The position numbers were made by a program, and so were the translations under genes. Of a DNA stretch of 64,000 bases, positions 7,296-15,573 are shown in pieces. The DNA comes from Candidatus Bathyarchaeia archaeon (GTDB lineage: Archaea; Thermoproteota; Bathyarchaeia; Bathyarchaeales; Bathycorpusculaceae): NCBI GenBank assembly GCA_038873195.1, contig JAVZEV010000001.1:1330490-1394489 (forward strand), written 5' to 3'. The notes beneath the pieces were generated by a model. It saw only the letters and a list, made by a program, of their open reading frames with translations. It had not been told where the DNA came from and made no database searches. Numbering within the stretch: the stretch's first letter is position 1; the number at the start of each line of letters is the position of its first letter.

Positions 7296-10091
7296 TTGGA
7301 TAGGTTTCCTGCAGAGGAATACAACGTTCCATTCTTTAAAGAAGCAGGTTATGTTAGGAAATTGTGTCCTCGATGTGGCAAATACTTTTGGACGCAAAAT
7401 CAAAGCCAAGAAACTTGTGGTGAAGCGTCTTCAGACGAGTGTGCATGTTACACATTTATAGATAATCCGCCTACCCGGAAAAGTTATGGTTTGCGTGAGA
7501 TGCGTGAAGCCTTTCTTTCGTTTTTTGAAAAGAATGGGCACACACGCATAAAGCCTTATCCTGTAGTGGCGAGATGGCGAGACGACATTTACCTAACGCA
7601 TGCAAGCATTATTGATTTTCAACCTTACGTAACGAATGGAATTGCTCCACCCCCGGCGAATCCGCTTGTGGTTTCTCAGCCTTGCATACGGTTAGTGGAC
7701 ATTGCAAATACTGGTCCAACTTTTGGCAGGCACTTGACAATTTTTGAGATGGGTGGAGCGCATGCGTTCAATTATCCGGACAAGGAGGTTTACTGGAAAG
7801 ACGAGACTGTGCGTTTTCATCATCGATGGGTTACGGAAGTTTTGGGTGTAAAATCTGACGAGGTTACTTACAAGGAGGAAGTGTGGTGTGGGGGTGGAAA
7901 CGCTGGACCATGTTTGGAGTCTGTTATTCGAGGTTTAGAGGTTGCGACGCTTGTTTTCATGCAATACAAGGTTGTTGATGACGAGTTTGTTAAGTTGCCC
8001 ATTCGGACAGTTGACCCTGGTTATGGCATGGACCGTTATGCTTGGCTTTCGCAAGGCGCTCCTAGCGGTTTTCATGCGGTTTATGGTGACTTGCTTGATA
8101 GATTGTTTAGGATGGCGGGTTTGGTTAAAATTGACGTTGATTTGTTAAAGAAAGTGGCTAAGTTTTCCAGTTTGGTTAATTTGGATAAGACTGCGAGTAG
8201 GTTGGAGACTCGTAAGAGGGAAGCGGCGCTTGTTGGTTTAAGCGTGGATGAGCTTGATGAGTTTTTGGTTCCTATTGAGAATGTCTTCGCGGTTGCGGAC
8301 CACACTAAATGCCTTAGCTGTTTGCTTGCTGAAGGCGTTGTTCCATCGAACATTCAAGAGGGTTATTTGGCGAGGCTCGTGTTCCGAAGAGTCTATAGGC
8401 TTTTGAGGATGCTTGGCATTGCGGACAAGCTTTATGATATTGTTGATATGCAGATTCGCCTTTGGGGTGAAGATTATCCACATCTTAAGGAAATGCGGAA
8501 CGAGATTATGGATATGCTCCAGGTGGAAGAGGAAAAGTTTGGAGACACGCTTAAACGCGGCGAAGGAATGATTAAGCGGATTTCAGCCGAGTTAAAAACG
8601 AAAAGGAAAAAGGAAATTCCAATAGAAACTTTAACTGAACTTTATGATTCGCATGGGCTTCCGCCTGAGATTGTTAAAGAAGTTGCGGAGAAAGAAGATT
8701 TGCGGGTGGCGATTCCAGATAATTTTTACACTTTGATTGCGCAGAGGCACATGCAAGCTGAGAAGCCTGTTGAGGAGGAGGTTAAACCAGAAGAACGGTT
8801 GGAAACGGCGGTTTCAGGTTTGCCGGAAACTGAGCAGTTATATTATAAAGACGCGTACATGCAACGCTTCGATGCTAAGGTTCTTAAGGTATTGTTTAAC
8901 GAATACGTGGTTTTGGATAAAACGTGCTTTTATCCTGAAGGCGGTGGACAACCGGCTGATGTTGGCTTTTTCATGTTTGACGGGAAGAAAGCGGAGGTTC
9001 TTGATGTAAGGAAGGTTGGCAGAGTAATCGTTCACAAAGTCAAAAGCGAGGTTCTTCCAAAAGAAGGCAGCAAAATAACTGGCGTTATTGATTGGGATAG
9101 GCGCTACGGTCTTATGAAGGCTCATACGGCTACGCACTTGATTAATGGTGCTGCGCGGCGCGTGCTGGGACAGCATGTTTGGCAGTTTGGAACGCAAAAG
9201 GGCATTGACAGTTCCCGATTGGACATTTCACATTATCGAAGACTTATGCCGGAAGAGGTTCACGAGATAGAGACTTTGGCGAATCAGGCGATTCTGCAGA
9301 ACATGGCGGTTACGACTGAGTGGATGCTGAGAAGCGAAGCGGAAAGCCGTCACGGTTTTAGGCTTTATCAGGGTGGAGCGGTTCCAGGCAAGGAAATTCG
9401 TGTTGTGGCTACTGGTGATTGGGATGTTGAAGCGTGTGCGGGAACGCATTTGAGAAGCACTGGCGAAATTGGTTTCATAAAGATAATTCACACAGAACGC
9501 GTGCAAGACGGCGTTGAGAGGCTTGTTTATTCTGTTGGGATTCCCGCTTTGAAGGCGGTGCAGGAGAATGAGCGTTTGTTGTGGCGTGTCTCAGAAATTT
9601 TGAACGCGCCTTTGGAGAAGCTGGACAAAACAGCGGAGAGGCTTGTTAAAGAATTGAAGGAAGCGAATGCGGAAAGAAGAAAACTCATTAAAGAATTGGC
9701 GGAACGCGAAAGCGCTGGTTTAGGTGCGGGAAAAGCTGAGGAAGTTAAGGAAGTAGGCGGTTTGAAGCTTGTTTTTCGCGATTTTAAGGAAGACATTGAT
9801 GTTGACCGCATGGTTCAAACGGCAAGCGAGATAATCAAAAGAGATGATGCGTCAGTCGCAGTGTTTTATGGTTCGGATGGAAAGAATGCGCGGATAATGG
9901 TTATGGCTGGAAAAACCGCACTAGAAAAAGGTGTAAACGCAGGCGAAGTAGTGCGTGAAGCATCAGCAATCATTGGCGGTGGAGGCGGAGGAAAACCCAA
10001 CTTCGCACAAGGCGGCGGAACAAAACCACAAAAACTACCAGAAGCAACCAAAAAAGCAGAAGAAATCCTAAAGAAACAGCTAAAGTCTTAA
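7296..10091 (+). CDS. alaS: Alanyl-tRNA synthetase, archaeal type
   Basis: The 931-residue enzyme charges tRNA-Ala and edits mischarged Ser/Gly-tRNA-Ala. The archaeal N-terminal zinc knuckle (CPRCGKYFW) comes before the class II catalytic core. The editing domain shows HTATH near residue 609 and CAGTH near residue 713, the zinc-coordinating HxxxH/CxxxH set. A coiled coil and a C-Ala domain ending in a glycine-rich GGGGGGKPNFAQGGG motif close the protein. The start is TTG at 7296 with GGAGTG eight bases upstream. Third codon positions are mostly G/T until about 9850 and then change to mostly A/C in the C-Ala segment. Confidence 0.97.
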   Translation: MDRFPAEEYNVPFFKEAGYVRKLCPRCGKYFWTQNQSQETCGEASSDECACYTFIDNPPTRKSYGLREMREAFLSFFEKNGHTRIKPYPVVARWRDDIYLTHASIIDFQPYVTNGIAPPPANPLVVSQPCIRLVDIANTGPTFGRHLTIFEMGGAHAFNYPDKEVYWKDETVRFHHRWVTEVLGVKSDEVTYKEEVWCGGGNAGPCLESVIRGLEVATLVFMQYKVVDDEFVKLPIRTVDPGYGMDRYAWLSQGAPSGFHAVYGDLLDRLFRMAGLVKIDVDLLKKVAKFSSLVNLDKTASRLETRKREAALVGLSVDELDEFLVPIENVFAVADHTKCLSCLLAEGVVPSNIQEGYLARLVFRRVYRLLRMLGIADKLYDIVDMQIRLWGEDYPHLKEMRNEIMDMLQVEEEKFGDTLKRGEGMIKRISAELKTKRKKEIPIETLTELYDSHGLPPEIVKEVAEKEDLRVAIPDNFYTLIAQRHMQAEKPVEEEVKPEERLETAVSGLPETEQLYYKDAYMQRFDAKVLKVLFNEYVVLDKTCFYPEGGGQPADVGFFMFDGKKAEVLDVRKVGRVIVHKVKSEVLPKEGSKITGVIDWDRRYGLMKAHTATHLINGAARRVLGQHVWQFGTQKGIDSSRLDISHYRRLMPEEVHEIETLANQAILQNMAVTTEWMLRSEAESRHGFRLYQGGAVPGKEIRVVATGDWDVEACAGTHLRSTGEIGFIKIIHTERVQDGVERLVYSVGIPALKAVQENERLLWRVSEILNAPLEKLDKTAERLVKELKEANAERRKLIKELAERESAGLGAGKAEEVKEVGGLKLVFRDFKEDIDVDRMVQTASEIIKRDDASVAVFYGSDGKNARIMVMAGKTALEKGVNAGEVVREASAIIGGGGGGKPNFAQGGGTKPQKLPEATKKAEEILKKQLKS

Positions 10092-10596
10092 TGTTTCAAA
10101 TTCTTGACAAAAGGGATTGTTTTAAAACTCCATTGTGTTGGTAGTCGCTCGCCCGTATCTTTGTATCCCATCTTTATCCAGAAACTGTAAGACTTCCAAG
10201 GGATGCCTTGCGCATTCTCCGTAGTATCAGTCTTAATACAAGAGAACCCAGAGCCACCGCAATATCTTCAACATAGGTAACAAGTGCTTTGCCTACTCCT
10301 TTTCTTTGCTCAGCCTTAGTGACGTAAACGTCATCAATGTAGACATAACCGACTTCTTCTTTGAAAACGATGAACCCCACAATTTTGTTTTCTTTTTCAG
10401 CCACAAGAACTTCTGAACCGTCTTTCAATTTATTTTCTTCAGCCCATAGTTTCCTCCATTCTGCAACCGACCACTCGGTTGCCCATTCAGGTGCGCCAAA
10501 ACCCTCTGTTTCCCTTTCTGAAATTGAGGTTAATCTCGTTTGGACAATGGCAGGAATATCATTAACGTTTGCTTTACGAATAGTCGCCTTAACCAT
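10088..10596 (-). pseudogene. GNAT acetyltransferase with a -1 frameshift
   Basis: The open frame 10174-10596 encodes 140 residues of a GNAT acetyltransferase, including the acetyl-CoA loop QRKGVGKAL near residue 95. Its last 24 residues (after ALGS) are basic nonsense. Shifting frame near 10235 gives a natural GNAT ending instead: CIKTDTTENAQGIPW, then SYSFWIKMGYKDTGE, running to a stop at 10088-10090. The genomic sequence therefore appears to lack one base around 10232-10240. The intact protein would have about 169 residues and end four bases inside alaS in convergent orientation. This could be a true recent mutation or an assembly error; no slippery sequence suggests programmed shifting. 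Confidence 0.8.
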
Positions 10597-10618
10597 AATT
10601 TAAAACCATGCAGCCCTA

Positions 10619-11089
10619 CTATATTTTTGCTAGTACTTTTTCATAGTTGGCTACTACGTATTTTTTGCCCTTCTGTAATACTGCGTGCCCTTCTTTTTCT
10701 AGAAGCTTCTTTTGAGTTTCTGCTCCGCCAGGGTATTTCTCGTTTAAAACTCCGCCCACTTTCAACGTTCGCCAGTAAGGCGTAATTTTCTTCTCACCCT
10801 TCTCACGTTGTTCTTCTGCTGCGTGAGCCGCAACCCAAGCAAAAATTCCAGTGGTTATTGGACAGCCAATTGTTGCGCCGTGCCTTTTAGCGAGCGCCGC
10901 CCGAATCTCATTTATTGTTGTCACCTTTCCTTCAGGCACTTTCCGCATTATTTCGTCAACCTCCAATGGCGCAGGAATAACCACGGTGCCAGCGCCCCAC
11001 CTCTTGCTCATTTTTCCAGTAATCTTCTCCACTTTCGGCAAACCTCTAGCATCATGCAATTTTTCGCTCCAGCTTTTCTTTTTCGCCAT
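10619..11089 (-). CDS. MGMT-like (alkyltransferase-fold) DNA-binding protein
   Basis: The protein contains an O6-alkylguanine transferase-like DNA-binding fold: EGKVTTINEIRAALAKRHG (helix-turn-helix entry) followed by IGCPITTGIFAWVAAHAAEE at the position of the active-site segment. The canonical PCHRV pentapeptide is not present; the aligned stretch reads GCPITT. It may be an alkyltransferase-like protein that flags damage rather than repairing it, but a cysteine is there, so activity cannot be excluded. An earlier in-frame start at 11164 would overlap the upstream GIY-YIG gene. The ATG at 11089, preceded by AGAGGAAA, gives 156 residues and is preferred. Confidence 0.65.
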   Translation of the reverse strand: MAKKKSWSEKLHDARGLPKVEKITGKMSKRWGAGTVVIPAPLEVDEIMRKVPEGKVTTINEIRAALAKRHGATIGCPITTGIFAWVAAHAAEEQREKGEKKITPYWRTLKVGGVLNEKYPGGAETQKKLLEKEGHAVLQKGKKYVVANYEKVLAKI

Positions 11090-11135
11090 ACGCTTTCCTC
11101 TAACAATAGTTTCTAAGCATTCTGCTAATAAGTCT

Positions 11136-11387
11136 TCAACAAGTCTTGGATTTTGTAAGCTCAAGTTTCTGGCAGTGAGTCATCCTTTTGATTATTTTCT
11201 CTCTCCTCATTGCTTCAGACCGAGAATTGAACTCCTCAACATAGACAAGTTTCTTAGGCTTGTGCATCCGCGTGTATTTGGCACCTTTCCCATTAACATG
11301 AAGCCTCATCCGCAAATCCAAATCCTTCGTGTAACCAGTGTAGAAACAGCCACCATTACACTGAATAATATAAACGTAGTAAGGCAT
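11136..11387 (-). CDS. GIY-YIG domain endonuclease-like protein
   Basis: The 83 residues form one GIY-YIG domain of the small YhbQ/UPF0213 type. The family motif appears as YYVYIIQ near the start and CFYTGYT at residues 14-20. The catalytic-type Arg occurs in LRMRLHVNG, then YTRMHKPKKLVYVEEF and a conserved SRSEAMRREKIIKRM helix follow. Proteins of this size cleave or bind damaged or branched DNA, but physiological roles are poorly known. It lies just upstream of the alkyltransferase-like gene on the same strand, suggesting a small DNA-repair unit. A copy of the 33-bp TATA-containing repeat sits about 100 bases upstream. Confidence 0.88.
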   Translation of the reverse strand: MPYYVYIIQCNGGCFYTGYTKDLDLRMRLHVNGKGAKYTRMHKPKKLVYVEEFNSRSEAMRREKIIKRMTHCQKLELTKSKTC

Positions 11388-11484
11388 ACGCCAAACTCCA
11401 CACCAAATTTACACTTGCTCTCTCTCTCTCCATTCAGCACACAACCCCATATAACAATTACCTCAACACCCATTCAACCACAAT

Positions 11485-11517
11485 TTCAACCTATTTATAA
11501 GGGAGGGGCTATAGCTT
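11485..11517 (-). repeat. 33-bp TATA-containing repeat, copy 1
   Basis: This 33-base sequence is identical, in inverted orientation, to 43163-43195 next to the 16S rRNA gene. Read on the minus strand it contains a CCCCTCCC block, a TATA-like CTTATAAATAGG and a GGTTGAA element that recurs 12 bases later (11474-11479 and 11486-11491). On this strand it lies about 100 bases upstream of the GIY-YIG gene and could be its promoter. The leuS gene on the other strand has its own TATA-like CTTTAATACC near 11615. Confidence 0.75.
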
Positions 11518-11644
11518 TCCACGCACAGCAAAAGATTAATCCAACCACATACACACTATACAACGGTGCACAAAATGAGGGATAAAGTTCTCTGCTCGTG
11601 AAAACAAAACCTTTAATACCCCTCAAACCAAATCAGAAAGTTTT

Positions 11645-14554
11645 ATGGAATTTTTGAAAAAAACAGAAAAAAAATGGCAAAAACGCTGGCAACAAGCCAA
11701 AATCTTCGAAGCAAACCCAGACCCGAAAAAACCAAAATACTACATAACAGTGGCTTATCCATACCCAAACTCGCCACAACACATCGGACACGGAAGAACA
11801 TACACACTCGCAGACGTACACGCACGCTACATGCGCATGCGCGGCTACAACGTACTATTGCCAATGGCTTTCCACTACACGGGCACACCAGTCCTAGCCA
11901 TGGCCAAACGACTCGCAGAAAACGACAAAGACCTCATCAAAGACTTCACAACAGTCTACAAAATCCCAAAAGAAAAACTCAAAGAATTAACCGAACCAAT
12001 CACAATGGCACGCTACTTCCACCAAGAAATCAAAGCCGGCATGAAAGAAATAGGCTACTCAATCGACTGGCGACGCGAATTCACAACTGTAGACCCACAC
12101 TACAACCGCTTCATAGAATGGCAATTCCAAAAACTACGCAAAGGCGGATACATAAAACGTGGAAGCCACCCAGTAGGCTTTTGCCCAAAATGCGGAAACC
12201 CAGTCGGAATGCACGACACAAAAGGCGACGTAGAACCAGAAATCGGCGAATTCACAGTCATAAAATTCAGACAAAACAGCCTAGTCTTCCCAACCGCCAC
12301 ACTGCGTCCAGAAACAGTCTTCGGCGTAACAAACATTTGGCTAAACCCAAACGTAAAATACGTAAAAGCAAAAGTTAACGGCGAACAATGGGTAATCAGC
12401 AAAGAAAGCGCAGAGAAACTAACCTACCAAAAAAGAAAAGTCAAAATTTTAGAAACCTTCGAAGGAAAACAACTCATAGGCAAAACAGTTGAAAACCCAG
12501 CAACAAAAACTAAAATCCTAATCCTCCCAGCAGACTTCGTCGACCCAAAAAACGCAACAGGCGTGGTAATGTCTGTTCCAGGACACGCGCCATATGATTA
12601 TGTCGCTCTAGAAAACATCAAAAAAACACCGTCAAAACTGAAAGAATACGGAATAGCAACCGACGCCGTAAATGCAATCAAACCAATTTCCCTAATCCAA
12701 GTTCCAAACTACTCAGAAACTCCAGCAGCAGACGTAGTCAAAAAAATGCAAGTTCAAAACCAGACAGACCCGAAACTGGAAGACGCCACAAAAGAGGTCT
12801 ACCGTCACGAATTCCACAATGGCAAGATGAAACAAAACACAGGCAAATACCACGGCATGACGGTGGCAGAAGCAAAAGACAAAGTCAAACAAGACCTAAT
12901 CGCCGAAGACAAAGCCACAACAATGTACGAGTTACTAAACAGACCTGTTTTGTGCCGCTGCGGAACAGAATGCGTCGTAAAAATCTTGGAAGACCAATGG
13001 TTCATCGACTACGGAAAGCCAGAATGGAAAGCGTTAGCTCACAAAAACCTCGACATGATGGAAATATTGCCTGACGAAATGCGTTCAGAATACAACTACG
13101 TCATCGATTGGCTACACGAAAAAGCATGCGCAAGAAAATCCGGAATGGGCACAAGACTCCCATGGGACAAAGAATGGATAATCGAATCCCTATCAGACTC
13201 AACAATATACATGGCATACTACACAATCGTTAGACACATAAAAGAACACAAAATCAAAGCAGAACAACTAACGGAAAACGTCTTCGACTACATTTTCCTC
13301 GGAAAAGGCAACCCAACAACCATAGCTAAAAAAGCCAAAATAGACACAAAAACACTGAAAGCCATGCACAACGAATTCTCATACTTCTACCCACTCGACA
13401 GCAGACACTCAGCCCACGAACTAATCCCAAACCACCTAACCTTCATGATATTCAACCACACCGCCATATTCCCAGAAAAACACTGGCCACGCCAAATCGT
13501 AACCAACGGACACGTCCTAATGGAAGGCGCAAAAATGAGCAAATCCTTCGGAAACATAATCCCACTACGAGAAGGCTTAACCAAATTCGGCGCAGACCCA
13601 ATAAGACTCAGCGTTTTAGCAACCGCCGAACTACTGCAAGACGCTGACTTCAGCCCGTCAGTAGCCAAATCCATGCGCGAAAGACTAGAACGCCTATACA
13701 AATTCGTCGCCGAATTCACAAAGAAAAAACACACAAGAACTCCGCCCAAAGAGCTATCAGTCATAGACAAATGGATGCTCAGCCGACTACAAGAACACAT
13801 AAAAAAAGCAACTGAAGCCATGGACAAACTAGCAGTACGCAAAGCCATACACACAGCAATATACGAATTAGACCAAGACTTCCAATGGTACCAAAAACGA
13901 ACAACAAAACAAAAAGAAAACAACGCTAAAACGCATGTAATAAGCGAAGTCTTAGAAGCCCAAATCCGAATGCTAGCCCCAGTAGCACCTCACGTATGCG
14001 AAGAACTATGGGAAATGATAGGCAAAAGAAACTTCGTCTCAACAAGCTCTTGGCCCAAACCAGACAAAACAAAAATAGACATCATAGCCGAAGAAAACGA
14101 AACCCTAATCATGAACATACTCGAAGACACATCAAACATAATAAAAGCCACAAAAATAAAGCCCAAAAAAATATGCTACTACACAGCTGCACCATGGAAA
14201 TGGAAAGTCTACACAAAAGCTCTCGAAAAAGCCGTCTCAGGCAGAGTCCAGCAGAAAGACTTAATGAAAGAACTAATGGCAGATTCTACTCTAAGAGCGA
14301 TGGCAGAAAAAGTAGCAAAATTCACCAATCAAATCATCGAAGAAATCAACCACATGCCAGAAGAAAGAAAGAAAAAACTAACCCAAATCGGAACCCTAAA
14401 CGAATACAACATACTAAAAGAAGCAGAAAACTTCCTTACAAAAGAACTCCACTCCAAAATACACATCTACAACGAAGAAAACACAAACCGCTACGACCCA
14501 AAAAACAAAGCACAACAAGCAAAACCACACCGCCCAGCAATATACATAGAATAA
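11645..14554 (+). CDS. leuS: Leucyl-tRNA synthetase, archaeal type
   Basis: The 969-residue enzyme attaches leucine to tRNA-Leu and hydrolyses mischarged products in its CP1 domain. The class I HIGH motif is at residues 46-49 (PQHIGHGRTYT) and the KMSKS motif near residue 632 (GAKMSKSFGN). Length and the archaeal/eukaryotic-type C-terminal extension are normal. A TATA-like CTTTAATACC about 30 bases before the ATG points to a leaderless message. Codon use is unusual: third positions are overwhelmingly A or C, opposite to the G/T-ending codons of alaS upstream, and the coding strand is strongly A+C rich. Confidence 0.97.
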   Translation: MEFLKKTEKKWQKRWQQAKIFEANPDPKKPKYYITVAYPYPNSPQHIGHGRTYTLADVHARYMRMRGYNVLLPMAFHYTGTPVLAMAKRLAENDKDLIKDFTTVYKIPKEKLKELTEPITMARYFHQEIKAGMKEIGYSIDWRREFTTVDPHYNRFIEWQFQKLRKGGYIKRGSHPVGFCPKCGNPVGMHDTKGDVEPEIGEFTVIKFRQNSLVFPTATLRPETVFGVTNIWLNPNVKYVKAKVNGEQWVISKESAEKLTYQKRKVKILETFEGKQLIGKTVENPATKTKILILPADFVDPKNATGVVMSVPGHAPYDYVALENIKKTPSKLKEYGIATDAVNAIKPISLIQVPNYSETPAADVVKKMQVQNQTDPKLEDATKEVYRHEFHNGKMKQNTGKYHGMTVAEAKDKVKQDLIAEDKATTMYELLNRPVLCRCGTECVVKILEDQWFIDYGKPEWKALAHKNLDMMEILPDEMRSEYNYVIDWLHEKACARKSGMGTRLPWDKEWIIESLSDSTIYMAYYTIVRHIKEHKIKAEQLTENVFDYIFLGKGNPTTIAKKAKIDTKTLKAMHNEFSYFYPLDSRHSAHELIPNHLTFMIFNHTAIFPEKHWPRQIVTNGHVLMEGAKMSKSFGNIIPLREGLTKFGADPIRLSVLATAELLQDADFSPSVAKSMRERLERLYKFVAEFTKKKHTRTPPKELSVIDKWMLSRLQEHIKKATEAMDKLAVRKAIHTAIYELDQDFQWYQKRTTKQKENNAKTHVISEVLEAQIRMLAPVAPHVCEELWEMIGKRNFVSTSSWPKPDKTKIDIIAEENETLIMNILEDTSNIIKATKIKPKKICYYTAAPWKWKVYTKALEKAVSGRVQQKDLMKELMADSTLRAMAEKVAKFTNQIIEEINHMPEERKKKLTQIGTLNEYNILKEAENFLTKELHSKIHIYNEENTNRYDPKNKAQQAKPHRPAIYIE

Positions 14555-14562
14555 AATATATC
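14554..14562 (+). promoter_or_regulatory. TATA-like box for the tRNA-Arg gene
   Basis: AAATATATC begins right at the leuS stop codon. Its centre predicts a transcript start near 14583, about 20 bases before the mature tRNA 5' end. A second candidate, TTATAC at 14581-14586, is too close to the tRNA. No experimental start is available. Confidence 0.35.
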
Positions 14563-14624
14563 ACAGCAGCACCAATTTTCTTATACATCCAAAATCCAAA
14601 AGGGCCCGTGGCGCAGCATGGACA

Positions 14625-14640
14625 CCAAACAAGCCAAAAA
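14625..14640 (+). other. Non-canonical D-loop intron of tRNA-Arg
   Basis: These 16 bases interrupt the D loop after position 20a/21. Because an A flanks both ends, the boundary could equally be 14624-14639. Removal restores a ten-base D loop with G15, G18, G19 and A21 in the standard places. D-loop introns are known from crenarchaeal and a few other archaeal tRNAs and are uncommon elsewhere. Confidence 0.75.
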
Positions 14641-14656
14641 GCGCGTCAGCCTTCTA

Positions 14657-14674
14657 AAACTAAACATTGAAGAA
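14657..14674 (+). other. Canonical 37/38 intron of tRNA-Arg
   Basis: An 18-base insertion follows A37 of the anticodon loop. The boundary could shift by one base because A occurs at both junctions. The intron contains GAAGAA, which can pair with the CTTC of the anticodon loop, as expected for a bulge-helix-bulge substrate of the splicing endonuclease. Confidence 0.8.
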
Positions 14675-14814
14675 AGCTGAACGTCCTGGGTTCAAATCCC
14701 AGCGGGCCCGCCACCAATCGTTCGCTGTGCGAACGGAAATTTTAAATTGGTAATGCAATAATAAATGGTAAACACTCTGGTATTTGAGTTATCCTTGTAT
14801 AAGGGGGAAAAGTT

Positions 14815-15573
14815 ATGAGCACGCATGCAGACGAGTTAAAACTTCGCTTAATGACCATTGAACTGCTTAGAACTGCAAAGTACAAAAGAAACATCACATA
14901 TCGCGAATTAGCTTCTAAAACTGGTTTGCCCGTGACAGTTCTGAGTAGATATGCGAAGGGACATGTTTTGCCAAACACTGCAAGAGCGAAGCAGCTTTGG
15001 AAAGTGTTGTCAAAACTTGTTGGGTTAGAAGTGGAGCTTCGCAGTAGAATAAAGTTTGATGAAGATGGATATTTTGATAATACTGACATTATAGGCGATT
15101 TCAACATCATCCAACAAGCAGCCAACCACGCGCTTGCCATTTTCGCGGGAAAACGTGTAACAAAAGTTTTGACGGCTGCAGTTGATGGAATACCGTTGGC
15201 GACCATGGTTGCAAACGCGTTAGGCGTAAATTTGATACTTGCAAAGAGAAACAAGGAAGTTGGGGTTAAGGCTTTTTTGGAAGAAACATACGTGTTGGGC
15301 AAAGACTCGGGTGTAACGATGACACTTTACATTCCAAAGGAAGCCATCAAAAAACGAGACAGCGTCTTAATCGTTGATGACATGATTAAAACTGGAGAAA
15401 CACAAGCGGCCTTGGTAAATCTTGTTCGAAAAGCGAAGGCTGAAATTTCCGGAGTTTTCTCGCTAATAGCTGTAGGAGAAGAATGGAAAAAGAAACTGAA
15501 GCTAACCGGCGAATGCCCAATAGAAGTAATAACCTATGTTAAAGCGCCTTATGAGTCAAGCACTCGCCCCTAA
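14815..15573 (+). CDS. HTH-phosphoribosyltransferase fusion regulator (GfcR-like)
   Basis: Residues 1-75 form a helix-turn-helix (NITYRELASKTGLPVTVLSRY), and residues about 95-240 a type I phosphoribosyltransferase fold with the PRPP loop VLIVDDMIKTGET. This architecture is that of the archaeal regulator GfcR, in which the PRTase domain probably senses a phosphorylated metabolite rather than making a nucleotide. In haloarchaea GfcR controls sugar catabolism; the target here is unknown. AAGGGGGAAAAG precedes the ATG at 14815. The 3' end overlaps a convergent DNA glycosylase-like gene by 35 bases. Confidence 0.8.
   Translation: MSTHADELKLRLMTIELLRTAKYKRNITYRELASKTGLPVTVLSRYAKGHVLPNTARAKQLWKVLSKLVGLEVELRSRIKFDEDGYFDNTDIIGDFNIIQQAANHALAIFAGKRVTKVLTAAVDGIPLATMVANALGVNLILAKRNKEVGVKAFLEETYVLGKDSGVTMTLYIPKEAIKKRDSVLIVDDMIKTGETQAALVNLVRKAKAEISGVFSLIAVGEEWKKKLKLTGECPIEVITYVKAPYESSTRP

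Larger units (their letters stand above)
14602..14713 (+). tRNA. tRNA-Arg(UCU) with two introns, CCA encoded
   Basis: The acceptor stem GGGCCCG (14602-14608) pairs perfectly with CGGGCCC (14703-14709). The T arm is CTGGG-TTCAAAT-CCCAG and CCA is encoded at 14711-14713. The D stem GCGC (14611-14614) pairs with GCGC (14641-14644), and the anticodon stem TCAGC pairs with GCTGA. Loop lengths show two insertions: 16 bases in the D loop and 18 bases at the canonical 37/38 site. Removing 34 bases leaves 78 nucleotides, with a perfectly canonical D loop AGCATGGACA and anticodon loop CTTCTAA, anticodon TCT, which reads AGA (arginine). The window's EndA subunit and its partner would have to excise both introns. 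Confidence 0.9.

Noticed and set aside
11413-11425. CTCTCTCTCTCTC run near the GIY-YIG gene as a possible CRISPR or satellite repeat
   Set aside because: It is a single simple dinucleotide run. No regularly spaced repeats, and no CRISPR array or cas genes, occur anywhere in the window.
11674-12378. 234-residue ORF in another frame of leuS, and 13996-14670 likewise
   Set aside because: Arg/Thr/His/Asn-rich shadows caused by the A/C codon bias of leuS.
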